NCBI RefSeq assembly: GCF_011947195.1
Contig: NZ_JAATVY010000012.1
Coordinates: 124,001-188,000, forward strand
DNA length: 64,000 bases
Origin: Planosporangium thailandense
GTDB lineage: Bacteria > Actinomycetota > Actinomycetes > Mycobacteriales > Micromonosporaceae
Direction: 5' to 3'
Below, piece after piece: positions 1 to 8,199 of this stretch (its first letter is position 1; every line of letters begins with the position of its first letter). A program made the position numbers and the translations under genes. Below the pieces are notes generated by a model. It made no database searches, had not been told where the DNA came from, and saw only the letters and a list, made by a program, of their open reading frames with translations.

Positions 1-72
1 CGTGCAGCATCGCTCCTCGCATGGGTGGTTCCTTTCGACTGTGGGATGGGACGTACCCGGATCGAGTGGTGA

Positions 73-104
73 CCCCGGCGGCATGTCCGGGAGCGCTGCC
101 GGGG
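73..104 (-). terminator. Hairpin terminator of the redox operon
   Basis: A 10-bp stem (73-82 with 95-104, one G-T pair) with a 12-nt loop lies just past the stop codon of the minus-strand CMD gene. There is no clear T-run, as is usual for high-GC terminators. It is read as the end of the 1947-to-114 transcription unit. Confidence 0.55.
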
Positions 105-113
105 TGGGTGGGT

Positions 114-449
114 TCAGTTGCCGCGGAAGACCTGTTTGGCGACGGCCATCGCGCTCATCGCCTTCGGCCATCCGGCGTAGAAGGCCAGGTGGGTGATCGC
201 CTCGATGAGTTCTTCCTCGGTGGCGCCGTTCTCCTTCGCCAGGCCCAGGTGGAAGACCAGCTGCTCGGTGTTCCCGCCGGCGGTCAGGGCGGCGACGGTG
301 ACCAGGCTGCGCTCCTTGGGCGACAGCTGCGGGCGCGTCCAGACCTGCCCGAACAGCACGTCGTCGGTGAGGCGCACCAGGGCGGGGGCGAAGTCCCCGA
401 ACATTTTCTCGGCGCCCGAGGGCTCCGCGGGTGCTGTGTTGTCTGCCAT
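114..449 (-). CDS. Carboxymuconolactone decarboxylase (CMD) family protein
   Basis: A 111-residue all-helical protein of the AhpD-like CMD superfamily. The stretches SLVTVAALTAGG and GLAKENGATEEE followed by LAFYAGWP are typical of the gamma-CMD subgroup. The CxxC pair of the AhpD peroxidase subgroup is absent, so thiol peroxidase activity is not expected. The start at 449 is chosen because AAGGAG lies nine bases upstream; the in-frame ATG at 458 would abut that site. It is last in a minus-strand group after DUF2255 and an aldo/keto reductase, suggesting a small redox or detoxification operon. The substrate is unknown. Confidence 0.9.
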   Translation of the reverse strand: MADNTAPAEPSGAEKMFGDFAPALVRLTDDVLFGQVWTRPQLSPKERSLVTVAALTAGGNTEQLVFHLGLAKENGATEEELIEAITHLAFYAGWPKAMSAMAVAKQVFRGN

Positions 450-564
450 GTCTCTCATCTCCTTGTCCGGTTCCCGCTACCCGGTCGCGGCGGCGCACGC
501 GGGTGGAAGACTCCGCGCGGCCGGCGCGCCGGGCACCGGTCAGCGGGCGTACGTGCCGCGGGTT

Positions 565-594
565 GCCGACAAGCCCGCTGCCGACAAGCCCGCT
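565..594. repeat. Two tandem 15-bp copies
   Basis: The unit gccgacaagcccgct occurs twice in direct tandem, followed by a partial third copy (gccga). It sits between the reductase stop codon and the CMD gene. No function is evident; slipped-strand duplication is the simplest explanation. Confidence 0.7.
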
Positions 595-599
595 GCCGA

Positions 600-1457
600 T
601 TAGTGGACGCGCAGGCTGCCGAGCTGGCCGACCGTCGCCGGGTCACGGTGGTCGAGGAACAGCGAGGCACCGGTGTCCATCGCGCCGATGCGAGCCATCT
701 CCTCATCGGTGAGTTCGAAGTCGAAGACGTCGATGTTCTCGCGCATCCGGTCGGCCCGCACCGACTTCGGGATGACCGCGACGTCCCGCTGGATCAGCCA
801 ACGCAGCACCACCTGGGCAACGGACTTGCCGTGCGCGGCGCCGATCTCACTCAGCGTCGGATCCGAGAACAGGTTGTTGCGGCCTTCGGCGAAGGGGCCC
901 CAGGATTCGATCTGGACGCCGCGCTCGCGCATCAGCTCCTGGTCGGCCACCCGCTGGAAGTACGGGTGGGTCTCGATCTGGTTGACCGCCGGGGCGATCT
1001 CGTTGTGGTCGATGAGGTCCACCAGCCGGTCCGGATAGAAGTTCGACACTCCGATCGCCTTGATCAAGCCCTGCCGGTGGAGCTGTTCCATCGCCCGCCA
1101 GGAGCCGTAGTAGTCGCCGTAGGGCTGGTGGATCAGGTACAGGTCGAGGTAGTCCAGGCCGAGTTTCCGCAGTGACGTCTCGAAGGCGCGCTCGGCGTTG
1201 TCCTCGCCGGCGTCCTGGATCCACAGCTTGGTGGTGATGAACAGTTCGTCGCGCGCGATGCCGCTCTTTTTGATGGCGCGGCCGACGGCTTCCTCATTGA
1301 AGTAGGCGGCGGCGGTGTCGATGTGCCGGTAGCCGGCGGCGAGCGCGTCGGTGACGGCCTGCTCGGTCTGCTCGGGCGGGATCTGGTAGACGCCGAAGCC
1401 GAGGATCGGCATCCGCACGCCGTTGTTGAGAGCGATCTGGGGGATCTGTGGGGCCAC
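600..1457 (-). CDS. Aldo/keto reductase
   Basis: A 285-residue NADPH-dependent oxidoreductase of the AKR superfamily (2,5-diketo-gluconate-reductase-like). The N-terminal strand [12 protein letters not shown] is followed by [15 protein letters not shown], which carries the catalytic Asp and Tyr. FITTKLW contributes the catalytic Lys, and [11 protein letters not shown] the His. A later SNFYPDRL and the [13 protein letters not shown] segment match the cofactor site. Length is normal. Translation starts at GTG 1457, with AAGGAAAG about nine bases upstream. It lies between DUF2255 and the CMD gene on the same strand and probably reduces small aldehydes or ketones. The physiological substrate cannot be told from sequence. 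Confidence 0.93.
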   Translation of the reverse strand: MAPQIPQIALNNGVRMPILGFGVYQIPPEQTEQAVTDALAAGYRHIDTAAAYFNEEAVGRAIKKSGIARDELFITTKLWIQDAGEDNAERAFETSLRKLGLDYLDLYLIHQPYGDYYGSWRAMEQLHRQGLIKAIGVSNFYPDRLVDLIDHNEIAPAVNQIETHPYFQRVADQELMRERGVQIESWGPFAEGRNNLFSDPTLSEIGAAHGKSVAQVVLRWLIQRDVAVIPKSVRADRMRENIDVFDFELTDEEMARIGAMDTGASLFLDHRDPATVGQLGSLRVH

Positions 1458-1572
1458 TGTCTGGCTTTCCTTCCGTGGAAGTATCGGGTTGGTCGCCGGC
1501 CGTCAGCGTCTGCTGGTGGGCGAAATGCGACCTCCGAGGTCAGGTCCTGGGCGGCCGGCGCCCCGGGCGTGG

Positions 1573-1947
1573 TCAGCGGGCGTTCAGCCGCAGGGTCGCC
1601 GCGGCGGCGCCGGGGCTCACCATCGGGTCGACGTACGTGCCGCCGTATCGGGCGTACTTGCTGCGGTAGGCCCGGTCGATCGCACCGTGGTCGGCGTCGG
1701 CGGGCTCTTCGAACGCGACCTCGCGCTCGACTCCTCCCACACGGATTCGCCCTTCGGGGCGGCGCAGCACCGACCGGAACCAGGCACCGTCATGTCCCCG
1801 GAAGGACCGTACGTACAGGTCGTCGCCGACCCGGACGACCCAGATCGTGGTGTACGGGCGCAGCGATCCGTCCGACCGCAGTGCTGCGATCTCGAGTTCG
1901 TCCGCCGCACCGATCTTGTCGAGCTCTTCGGCGGTCCAGTCACTCAT
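1573..1947 (-). CDS. DUF2255 family protein
   Basis: A 124-residue cytoplasmic protein that matches DUF2255 along its length: an N-terminal WTAEELDKIGAADELEIA, then the beta-rich TTIWVVRVGDDLYVRSFRG core and a C-terminal YGGTYVDPMVSP. The family resembles nitroreductase or pyridoxamine-oxidase-like split-barrel proteins, but its activity is not established. It is the first gene of the minus-strand group that continues into the aldo/keto reductase and CMD gene. The 405-bp gap to the divergent MmyB-type regulator would hold the promoter and a gene remnant. Confidence 0.85.
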   Translation of the reverse strand: MSDWTAEELDKIGAADELEIAALRSDGSLRPYTTIWVVRVGDDLYVRSFRGHDGAWFRSVLRRPEGRIRVGGVEREVAFEEPADADHGAIDRAYRSKYARYGGTYVDPMVSPGAAAATLRLNAR

Positions 1948-1972
1948 GCGGTTGTCACCTTCGGTGTCGTTT

Positions 1973-2170
1973 TCAGCAGGAGGCTCGACGCGGCCGCCGG
2001 GAGCGCGACCCGGCCGCGAGCAGCAGGCTGGTACGCAGGCCCGGCACGCTGTTGAGCAGCACCGCGGTCATCGGCGGCATCCCAAGCGGACCGCCTACCC
2101 GGACGAGGACCGTCGACACGACCAGCGCCCACACGGGCGCCGGAGCTGATGTGCTGCCGTCTCGTGACGG
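1973..2170 (-). pseudogene. C-terminal scrap of an MFS efflux transporter
   Basis: One minus-strand frame reads about 66 codons without a plausible start. It contains a hydrophobic helix (VWALVVSTVLVRVGGPLG) followed by MPPMTAVLLNSVPGLR. This is the pattern of a late transmembrane helix and loop of drug-efflux MFS proteins (small residues, then a conserved Pro-Pro/Thr and 'VP.l'). Everything upstream is missing and the frame ends at 1973. It is read as a decayed remnant under the promoter region of the neighbouring genes. The call rests on pattern only and should be checked by a protein search. Confidence 0.4.
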
Positions 2171-2352
2171 AAGGCGTGGTCATCGGAAGCTGTCTCCTGC
2201 GGATGCCTTGATCCATCCCGGTGGGTGTGGCCGTCACCGGCGGTCCCCGGTGACCTCTCCACGCAACCACGTATCCGCGTCGCGAGAGAGGCCCTGCTGA
2301 GAGGGGTAATGGCAGTACCCCTGTGATCGAGGACAGCGTCCATAGACTCGGG

Positions 2353-3258
2353 ATGGTGACCAGCCGAGATGACCTCCGCAGCGAGATCCGCGAGTTTCTC
2401 GCCTCGCGTCGGGCCCGGATCACGCCGGAGCAGGCGGGCTTGCCGGTCTACGGCGGTAACCGCCGCGTGCCCGGCCTGCGCCGGGCGGAGGTGGCCATGG
2501 TCGCGGGGGTGAGTCCGGACTACTACGTCCGCCTGGAGCGCGGCAACCTCAACGGCGTCTCCGACAGCGTGCTCGACGCACTCGCCCGTGCGCTCCAACT
2601 CGACGAGGCCGAACGCGCCCACCTGTTCGACCTGGCCCGTGCCGCCAACACCACCCCCCGTACCCGCCGCCGACCCGCAGCGCAACGGGTTCGCCCCGGG
2701 GTGCGGCAACTCCTCGACGCGATGACCGACGCGCCCGCGTTCGTGCGCAATGGACGCCTGGACGTCCTCGCCGCCAACCGGCTCGGCTACGCCCTCTACT
2801 CGCCGGTGTTCGACGACCCGGCCCGGCCGGCGAACCTGGCCCGGTTCGCGTTCCTCGACCCGCGCGCGTCCGAGTTCTACCCCAACTGGGAGGACGCGGC
2901 GAACACCTCGGTCGCCCTGCTGCGTACCGAGGCCGGGCGCGACCCCTACGACAAGGCGCTGACCGACCTCGTCGGAGAACTTTCCACCCGCAGCGACGAG
3001 TTCCGAACCCGGTGGGCCGCGCACAACGTGCGGCTGCACCAGACGGGGGTCAAGCACTTCCATCACCCCGTCGTCGGGGACCTCAGTCTCGCGTTCGAGG
3101 CGATGCCGCTGCCGGCCGACCCCGGTCTGACCATGACCGCCTACAGCGCCGAGCCCGGCTCAGCGTCCCAGGACGCGCTCCGCCTTCTCGCGAGCTGGGT
3201 GGCGATGCAGGAGGAAACACCGGTCGAACCCACACGCGACGACGCCGCAGGGGCATGA
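2353..3258 (+). CDS. MmyB-type helix-turn-helix regulator
   Basis: A 301-residue transcription factor. Residues about 5-85 are an XRE-type DNA-binding domain (RRVPGLRRAEVAMVAGVS then YYVRLERGN) in the form typical of MmyB-like proteins. The C-terminal two thirds are an MmyB-like ligand-binding (PAS-related) domain: VLAANRLGYALYSPV, FLDPRASEFYPNWE and LAFEAMPLPADPGL. In actinomycetes such regulators often sit divergent to oxidoreductase genes, as here with the DUF2255/AKR/CMD group, so control of that operon is inferred. ATG 2353 is preferred over the upstream GTG 2323. A partial copy of its C-terminal coding sequence lies near 8048. Confidence 0.9.
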   Translation: MVTSRDDLRSEIREFLASRRARITPEQAGLPVYGGNRRVPGLRRAEVAMVAGVSPDYYVRLERGNLNGVSDSVLDALARALQLDEAERAHLFDLARAANTTPRTRRRPAAQRVRPGVRQLLDAMTDAPAFVRNGRLDVLAANRLGYALYSPVFDDPARPANLARFAFLDPRASEFYPNWEDAANTSVALLRTEAGRDPYDKALTDLVGELSTRSDEFRTRWAAHNVRLHQTGVKHFHHPVVGDLSLAFEAMPLPADPGLTMTAYSAEPGSASQDALRLLASWVAMQEETPVEPTRDDAAGA

Positions 3259-3259
3259 T

Positions 3260-3751
3260 TCAGTCGGCTGCCTGGCCCCGCTTCTTGGCGAGCACCTCGG
3301 CGGGCATGCCGGGCCCGGGCTGGGCCTGCACTTCGGAAGGGTCGGACACGGGCCCGCAGGTGGCACACACCAGCTGGTGGGTGATCCCCGTGCCGCACGT
3401 GGCGTGCCGGTAGAGGATCGGCGGCTCGCCGGGGGTCGCCCACCGGTCCCCCCACTCGGTGAGCGCGACGAGTGCGGGCGCGAGCGCACGACCCTTGTCG
3501 GTCAACCGGTACTCGTACAGCTCCGACTCGTCGGAGTGCCGGCGGCGCTCCATGATCCCCGCGGCGACGAAGCCGTCCAGGCGGGCCTTGAGGATGTTGG
3601 TCGCGATCCCGAGGCGCCGCTGGAAGTCGTTGTAGCGGGTCACGCCGGCGAAGAGGGCGTCGCGGACGATCAGCAGGCTCCAGCGCTCGCCGATGACCTC
3701 GAGCGCCCGCGCGATCGAGCACACCTCGGAGTCGTAGGTCTTGCCAAGCAC
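3260..3751 (-). CDS. HxlR-family winged-helix regulator
   Basis: About 163 residues with the HxlR fold. CSIARALEVIGERWSLLIVRD at the N terminus contains the conserved Cys, DFQRRLGIATNILKARL is the recognition region, and YEYRLTDKGRAL the wing. The C-terminal 50 residues add a possible zinc site (CGTGITHQLVCATCG). Start choice is uncertain: GTG 3751 fits family length, while an ATG at 3814 would add 21 residues and overlap the inverted repeat 3803-3821. It is divergent from a DinB-like gene, so autoregulation and control of that gene are likely. HxlR proteins commonly sense electrophiles or thiol stress. Confidence 0.9.
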   Translation of the reverse strand: MLGKTYDSEVCSIARALEVIGERWSLLIVRDALFAGVTRYNDFQRRLGIATNILKARLDGFVAAGIMERRRHSDESELYEYRLTDKGRALAPALVALTEWGDRWATPGEPPILYRHATCGTGITHQLVCATCGPVSDPSEVQAQPGPGMPAEVLAKKRGQAAD

Positions 3752-3802
3752 GCCCTCCAATGTACCAATCCGCTTGCATAGCAAAAGCAGTCTCTCTACG
3801 AT

Positions 3803-3821
3803 CACTTGCGTCATGCAAGTG
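3803..3821. promoter_or_regulatory. Perfect 7-5-7 inverted repeat, candidate HxlR operator
   Basis: CACTTGC and GCAAGTG are perfect 7-base arms around a 5-base spacer, in the middle of the 96-bp gap between the divergent HxlR gene and the DinB-like gene. HxlR dimers bind palindromes of this scale, so this is the likely shared operator. A further half-site-like cttgcat lies at 3773. Confidence 0.55.
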
Positions 3822-3847
3822 CAATCCGGTGTGTGGAAGGCGGGGGA

Positions 3848-4450
3848 ATGGACCTCGAAACTGCGATCGAGCTGCACCGTCGAGTGGCCCGGCAGGTTCT
3901 CGACATCGCCCTGAAGGTGACCGTGGCGGACCTGGCGCGCCCGACGCCGTGCTCGGAGTGGACAGTGGGCGACCTTCTCGGACACATGACCGCGATGAAC
4001 CGCGGGTTCGCAGCCGCCGCGCGGGGCGAGACGGGTGACGCGAGCGCCTGGACCACCAGCCCCACCGCTCCCGAGCGCACGGTGCGGGCCTACACGGACT
4101 CGGCCACTGTCATCGAGCGGGAATTCGGGCAGCTGCTGGAGCGTCCACAGCCGATGGTCGTGGCGCCCGCCCATCCGACACAGGCCTTTCCACCCGCGAC
4201 CGCGGTGAGCATCCACGTCGTCGAGCTCGTGGCCCACGGCTGGGACCTGGCGCGCGCCCTCGGGGTCGCCTACACCGGCGACGCACCCGCTATCGCGCTC
4301 GCCTTCACCATGGTGAGGGACATCCCCGACGACGAGACACGCCGGAAGGCCGGTGCGCCCTTCGGGCCAGCGATCCCCGTCGGCGAGACGGTGGACGACC
4401 TCACGCGCTTCCTCGGCATCGTCGGTCGGTCGGCGGACTGGGTGGCCTGA
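3848..4450 (+). CDS. TIGR03086-type metal-binding protein (DinB/maleylpyruvate isomerase-like)
   Basis: A 200-residue four-helix DinB-superfamily protein. PTPCSEWTVGDLLGHMTAMNRGF contains the first metal-ligand His, and VVELVAHGWDLARALG the later His motif of the mycothiol-dependent isomerase and transferase group. Actinomycetes use such enzymes with mycothiol in detoxification. The ATG at 3848 follows GGCGGGGG. It is divergent from an HxlR regulator across a palindromic operator candidate, which suggests inducible expression, probably by electrophilic compounds. The exact reaction is unknown. Confidence 0.85.
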   Translation: MDLETAIELHRRVARQVLDIALKVTVADLARPTPCSEWTVGDLLGHMTAMNRGFAAAARGETGDASAWTTSPTAPERTVRAYTDSATVIEREFGQLLERPQPMVVAPAHPTQAFPPATAVSIHVVELVAHGWDLARALGVAYTGDAPAIALAFTMVRDIPDDETRRKAGAPFGPAIPVGETVDDLTRFLGIVGRSADWVA

Positions 4451-4481
4451 CGCGGCCGTACGGGTTGAGCCCCGTCCCGCG

Positions 4482-5123
4482 TCAATCCGCCTGACCGATC
4501 CCCGCGTCTCTGGCGATGGCGATCGCCTCCGCCCGAGAGGCGGCCGGCAGTTTGGCCATGACCGCTGAGACCCGGTTACGCACCGTCTTCTCGGCCAGGT
4601 ACAGCCGCCGCGCGATCGCCGCGTTGTCCAGGCCGCGGGCGAGCAGTTCGAGCAGCTCCTGCTCGCGTTCGGTGAGCTGCGGAAAGGGCGTCGTGGCTGT
4701 TCTCCCGGCGGTGACGGTGCGCAGGCGCGGCGCGGCACCCGAGCCGATCAGGATCTCGCCGCGCATGACCGCGTCGAGCGCGCGTCCCACGTCGGCCTTG
4801 GACGCCTCCTTGAGGAGGTAGCCCCGGGCGCCGGCGCTGAGCGCGGCCTGCAGCGACGCGGCGTCGTCGCTCATGGTCAGGACCAGCACCGCCGTGCCTG
4901 GATGGTCGCGGGAGATCCGGCTGGTGGCCTCGATGCCGTCCAGCCCGGGCATCCGCAGGTCCATGAGGACGACGTCGGGGCGGTGCGCACCGACAGCGGC
5001 GACCGCCGCGGAGCCGTCGCCGACCTCGGCGACCACCTCGGCGCCGAGGTCGGCGAGGAGGGTACGGAGACCCTCGCGGAACAGCGGGTGGTCGTCGGCG
5101 ACGACCACGCGAAGGGCGTTCAT
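4482..5123 (-). CDS. NarL/LuxR-family response regulator
   Basis: 213 residues. The receiver domain (1-120) shows the acidic pair DD near residue 10, the phosphorylatable Asp at about 55 (VVLMDLRMPG), the conserved Thr in VLVLTMSD and the Lys in YLLKEA. The C-terminal LuxR-type HTH reads LTEREQELLELLARGLDNAAIA followed by KTVRNRVSAVMAKL. Its ATG overlaps the histidine kinase stop by four bases (ATGA), so the two proteins are translationally coupled and form a two-component system. Targets are not evident. Confidence 0.96.
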   Translation of the reverse strand: MNALRVVVADDHPLFREGLRTLLADLGAEVVAEVGDGSAAVAAVGAHRPDVVLMDLRMPGLDGIEATSRISRDHPGTAVLVLTMSDDAASLQAALSAGARGYLLKEASKADVGRALDAVMRGEILIGSGAAPRLRTVTAGRTATTPFPQLTEREQELLELLARGLDNAAIARRLYLAEKTVRNRVSAVMAKLPAASRAEAIAIARDAGIGQAD

Positions 5124-7147
5124 GCGATCTCCAACGGAAGCCGTGCCCGTACCGTCGTGCCCCCGCCGTCAGCGTCCGTCAGCTCCAGCCGGCCACCGAC
5201 CTCGCTGGCGCGTTCCCGGATGCTCTGCAGCCCCACGCCAGGAACTGCCGCGTCCCCGACACCGCGGCCGTCGTCGCGTACCTCGACGACCAGCCAGGGG
5301 CCGTCGGTCCGCAGGTGGAGGGTGCACGCCCGGCAACCGGAGTGTCGGAGCGCGTTGGTGACCGCCTCCGCGGCGATCCGATAGGCAGCCACCTCGGTGG
5401 CCGCGGGCAGGGGCGGCAGGACAGCGGACTCGACGGTGACGGTGGCCGCGTACGGATCGAACAACTGGCGGAGCGCGGGGACCAGGCCCAGGTCGTCGAG
5501 CGCGGGCGGACGGAGATCCTCCACCACGTGCCGGACATCGCGGACCGTCTCCCGCAACTGGTCGCTGAGCGTTGCTGCCCGCCGGGCGAGCGCCGCGTCC
5601 TGGGAGGTGAGCCGGTCGGTGAGGCTGTCGAGCTGCATCGCCATCGCCGCCAGCCGCGGGCCGATGCTGTCGTGCAGGTCGCGGCGCAACCGGCGCCGCT
5701 CCTCCTCGCGTGCCACGACCAGCCCCTCGCGGCTGCGCAGCAGATCGTGGAACATCGACGCCGATCCGAGCAGAGCACCTGCCCGCTGGGCGACGTCGGC
5801 CAGCGCCGCGCGCTCGCTCGCCGTGAACCGCTCGCCGGGATACCGGTGCGCCACGACAAGGGCGCCGACCACCTCCGACCGGTCCGTCGCCGGCAGCCGC
5901 TCGACCTCCGGCGACGCAACGCCCGCATGGATCGCCGGCAGCCGCCCGTCCACTCCCTCGACACCGACGTACGGCAGCTTCAGCTTCGTGCGCAGCCCCT
6001 CGGCGAGCTGGCCGAGCGCGTCGACCGGTCCCGTCGCCAGGTCCAACCGGCGGTGCACCTGCCGCAGGACCGCGTACGGGTCGCGCCGCTCGCCGAACAG
6101 CAGCCGGTCGACCAGCCGCTGCACCTGGTCGCGTGCGGCCGCGGCGACGAGCGCGACGACCGCGACGACCGCGTACGTGGCCCGCCGGCCGGAATCCAGG
6201 GCGCCCGCACCCGCGACGGTCGCGGCGTAGGCGAGCAGCAGGAACGCCGACAGCAGGCCGTACACCACCGTCCGGCTCAGCGCGGTACCGATGTCGAAGA
6301 GCCGGTGGCGGACGACGCCGATCGCGATCGAGGCCACCAGCAGCACCATGCCGACCGCCAGCGCCCCGTCGCTGTTCGTTCCCCCGACCGCCGTACCGAG
6401 CAGCGCCGATCCCACCAGGCAGATGACGCCGAAGGTCAGCCACTGCAGTTGTGCGCGCTCCGTGCCGCTCGACCGCCGCAGTCGTCGCCAGACCGCGACG
6501 ACACCGCACCCGCCGGCCCCCAGCACGACGGCGAACGAGGTCAGCAGCGTGACCACGTTCAGCCACTGCCCGCCCGGGGCCGCGAGCGGGTTGCGTAGCT
6601 CCGGTGCGGCGTCGGAGTTGATGGGCGCGAACATGCGCGCCCCGGTCTGCAGCGCGATCAGCCCGACGATGACCCGTCGCAGGGTGCGCCAGCGGGCCGA
6701 GTTCAGCCGGCCGTCGGGCACGTGCATGGGCACGAGACCCCACAGCACGAGGTACGGGACGTAGCCCCAGATCGACAGCCAGGCCGCGGCCGCCGTCGCC
6801 GGGTGACGGTCGCCGGGTACCAGGGCGAACGCCGCATACTGACCGGCCAGCAGGTACGGGCCCATGAGCGCCGTCGACAGCAGCAGCCAGCCTGCCGCGT
6901 TCCGCCGCTGATGTGCGATGACCAGCGCAGCCACGAGCGGGAACGCCGTCGCCAGCACGAGGTCGGCTCCGGTCAGGCGCACCCGATGCGTCGTCAGCCC
7001 GGCGAGCCGCTGGTGCAGCAGTACCGCGCCGACAGTGCACCCGACCGACGTGACCGCGAGGGCGGCCGCGAGCCCGGCGGCGGGCACACGGGGCAGCCGT
7101 CGCGTCGTCGTCGCAGCCAGGGTCACGGTCAGATCATGCGCGATCAC
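5120..7147 (-). CDS. NarL-partner sensor histidine kinase with multi-helix membrane domain
   Basis: 675 residues. The N-terminal half has about nine or ten hydrophobic helices with no obvious extracellular sensor loop. A GAF-like segment precedes the HisKA_3 box (RRRLRRDLHDSIGPRLAAM), with the phospho-His at about residue 492. The ATPase domain follows, with N box TNALRHSG, G1 box VRDDGRGVGD and G2 GVGLQSIRERA. The membrane architecture resembles ComP/DesK-like actinobacterial kinases of unknown stimulus. It is upstream of and overlaps its response regulator gene. Confidence 0.95.
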   Translation of the reverse strand: MIAHDLTVTLAATTTRRLPRVPAAGLAAALAVTSVGCTVGAVLLHQRLAGLTTHRVRLTGADLVLATAFPLVAALVIAHQRRNAAGWLLLSTALMGPYLLAGQYAAFALVPGDRHPATAAAAWLSIWGYVPYLVLWGLVPMHVPDGRLNSARWRTLRRVIVGLIALQTGARMFAPINSDAAPELRNPLAAPGGQWLNVVTLLTSFAVVLGAGGCGVVAVWRRLRRSSGTERAQLQWLTFGVICLVGSALLGTAVGGTNSDGALAVGMVLLVASIAIGVVRHRLFDIGTALSRTVVYGLLSAFLLLAYAATVAGAGALDSGRRATYAVVAVVALVAAAARDQVQRLVDRLLFGERRDPYAVLRQVHRRLDLATGPVDALGQLAEGLRTKLKLPYVGVEGVDGRLPAIHAGVASPEVERLPATDRSEVVGALVVAHRYPGERFTASERAALADVAQRAGALLGSASMFHDLLRSREGLVVAREEERRRLRRDLHDSIGPRLAAMAMQLDSLTDRLTSQDAALARRAATLSDQLRETVRDVRHVVEDLRPPALDDLGLVPALRQLFDPYAATVTVESAVLPPLPAATEVAAYRIAAEAVTNALRHSGCRACTLHLRTDGPWLVVEVRDDGRGVGDAAVPGVGLQSIRERASEVGGRLELTDADGGGTTVRARLPLEIA

Positions 7148-7281
7148 CTGGCCTCCGGGAACAGCCTCGCCGTCCCGCCTTCGACGAGGGGACCGCTGTC
7201 CCTCGTGCGCGGGACAACGGGCGCAGCACCGTGGGCGACGCAGCCGGCACGACGAAGACCGGCATCCACGAAGGGGTGACC

Positions 7282-7956
7282 ATGACCGCCATCTCCGCCG
7301 AACCCGTGACCGAGTCTCCGGTGATCGCCCGCCCGTCCCGTGCCTGGCCGTTGTGGGGCCTTGCCGCCGGGGTCTTCGGCGGCGTAGCCACCGTCTTCAC
7401 CACCCAACCGCACGTCGGCCCCGATGCCGCGGGCAGCCTCGCTCCCGGCGCCTACCACCTGGGCGGGGCGCTCGGCTACGTGGCGGTGGCCTGCCTGCTG
7501 GTGCTGTCGGCGTGCTGGCGAACCGCCGCCCATCGGGTTGCTCCGGACAGCGCCGCCGCCCGCGTCGTCGCCGACGGTTTCACCGCTTCCGCCGCCGGGC
7601 TCTCACTCGGATACGGCTGGAAGCTCGCGATGGCCCTGTACCTGCCGGGTGGGCTGAACCAGCACGAGTTCGGCAAGGAAGGGATGTACTTCTACTACAT
7701 GCTCAACGACTTCGGCAGCTACCTCGGCTGGCTGGGCGTCGTCGTCGCTGCCGGCGCTGTGGCGTGGCTCGGCTTCCGTTCGCGCCTGGTGTCGATATGG
7801 CTCGCCGTGGTGAGCCTGCTGCCCGTACTGGCCGTGCTCGGCATGTCGTTGGGGCTCTCGATCGCCGGATACGCCGGCATCGTTGGGCCGGTCTGGCTGG
7901 TGGTCGCCTCGGCCGGGCTCGCCCTGGGCAGGCACCGGCTCACGGGGACGCGCTGA
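7282..7956 (+). CDS. Polytopic membrane protein of unknown function
   Basis: A 224-residue protein with about six hydrophobic segments, including WPLWGLAAGVFGGVATVF, LGYVAVACLLVLSACW, GVVVAAGAVAWLGF and VWLVVASAGLALG. A central polar part (LPGGLNQHEFGKEG then YYMLNDFGSYLG) is strongly patterned and may be a functional loop. The start at ATG 7282 sits after GAAGGGG. It stands alone between the divergent histidine kinase gene and a strong terminator hairpin. No family is recognised with confidence. Confidence 0.8.
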   Translation: MTAISAEPVTESPVIARPSRAWPLWGLAAGVFGGVATVFTTQPHVGPDAAGSLAPGAYHLGGALGYVAVACLLVLSACWRTAAHRVAPDSAAARVVADGFTASAAGLSLGYGWKLAMALYLPGGLNQHEFGKEGMYFYYMLNDFGSYLGWLGVVVAAGAVAWLGFRSRLVSIWLAVVSLLPVLAVLGMSLGLSIAGYAGIVGPVWLVVASAGLALGRHRLTGTR

Positions 7957-7977
7957 CCCTGCCGGTGGCGTCGCCGT

Positions 7978-8004
7978 GGGGCCCGGGTCCGCGGACCGGG
8001 CCCC
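7978..8004 (+). terminator. GC-rich terminator hairpin
   Basis: A near-perfect 12-bp stem (ggggcccgggtcc paired with ggaccgggcccc, one bulge) begins 21 bases after the membrane-protein stop codon. It probably ends that monocistronic transcript. Confidence 0.65.
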
Positions 8005-8041
8005 CCGGACCTCCGTTGTGTTGTCCTCTTTGGTTGCGGTA

Positions 8042-8130
8042 GCTCGTGTTCGAGGCGATACCGCTGCCGGCCGACCCCGGATTGACCATGACCGCCTGCG
8101 GCGCCGAGCCGGGCTCCGGTCGAAGCTTCT
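8042..8130 (+). pseudogene. Fragment of an MmyB-type regulator gene
   Basis: The frame reads LVFEAIPLPADPGLTMTA, then CGAEPGSG. This matches the C-terminal ligand-domain segment of the regulator at 2353-3258 (LAFEAMPLPADPGLTMTA). By eye, 63 of the 69 bases at 8048-8116 equal those at 3093-3161. Homology stops abruptly on both sides, so this is a scrap of a related regulator gene. It may come from a duplicated locus whose remainder was deleted or replaced by the metalloprotease gene. Confidence 0.75.
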
Positions 8131-8199
8131 CGCCCGGTTCGCATGCGCCTGAAATCCGCTTGCCCGCCGTCCTCCGGAGCCGACCGCGGGTTCCGCGGG

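Noticed and set aside
5315-6598. 427-codon plus-strand frame opposite the histidine kinase gene, and similar long frames opposite other genes
   Set aside because: They mirror true genes in another frame and are rich in Arg, Gln or Ala without domains.
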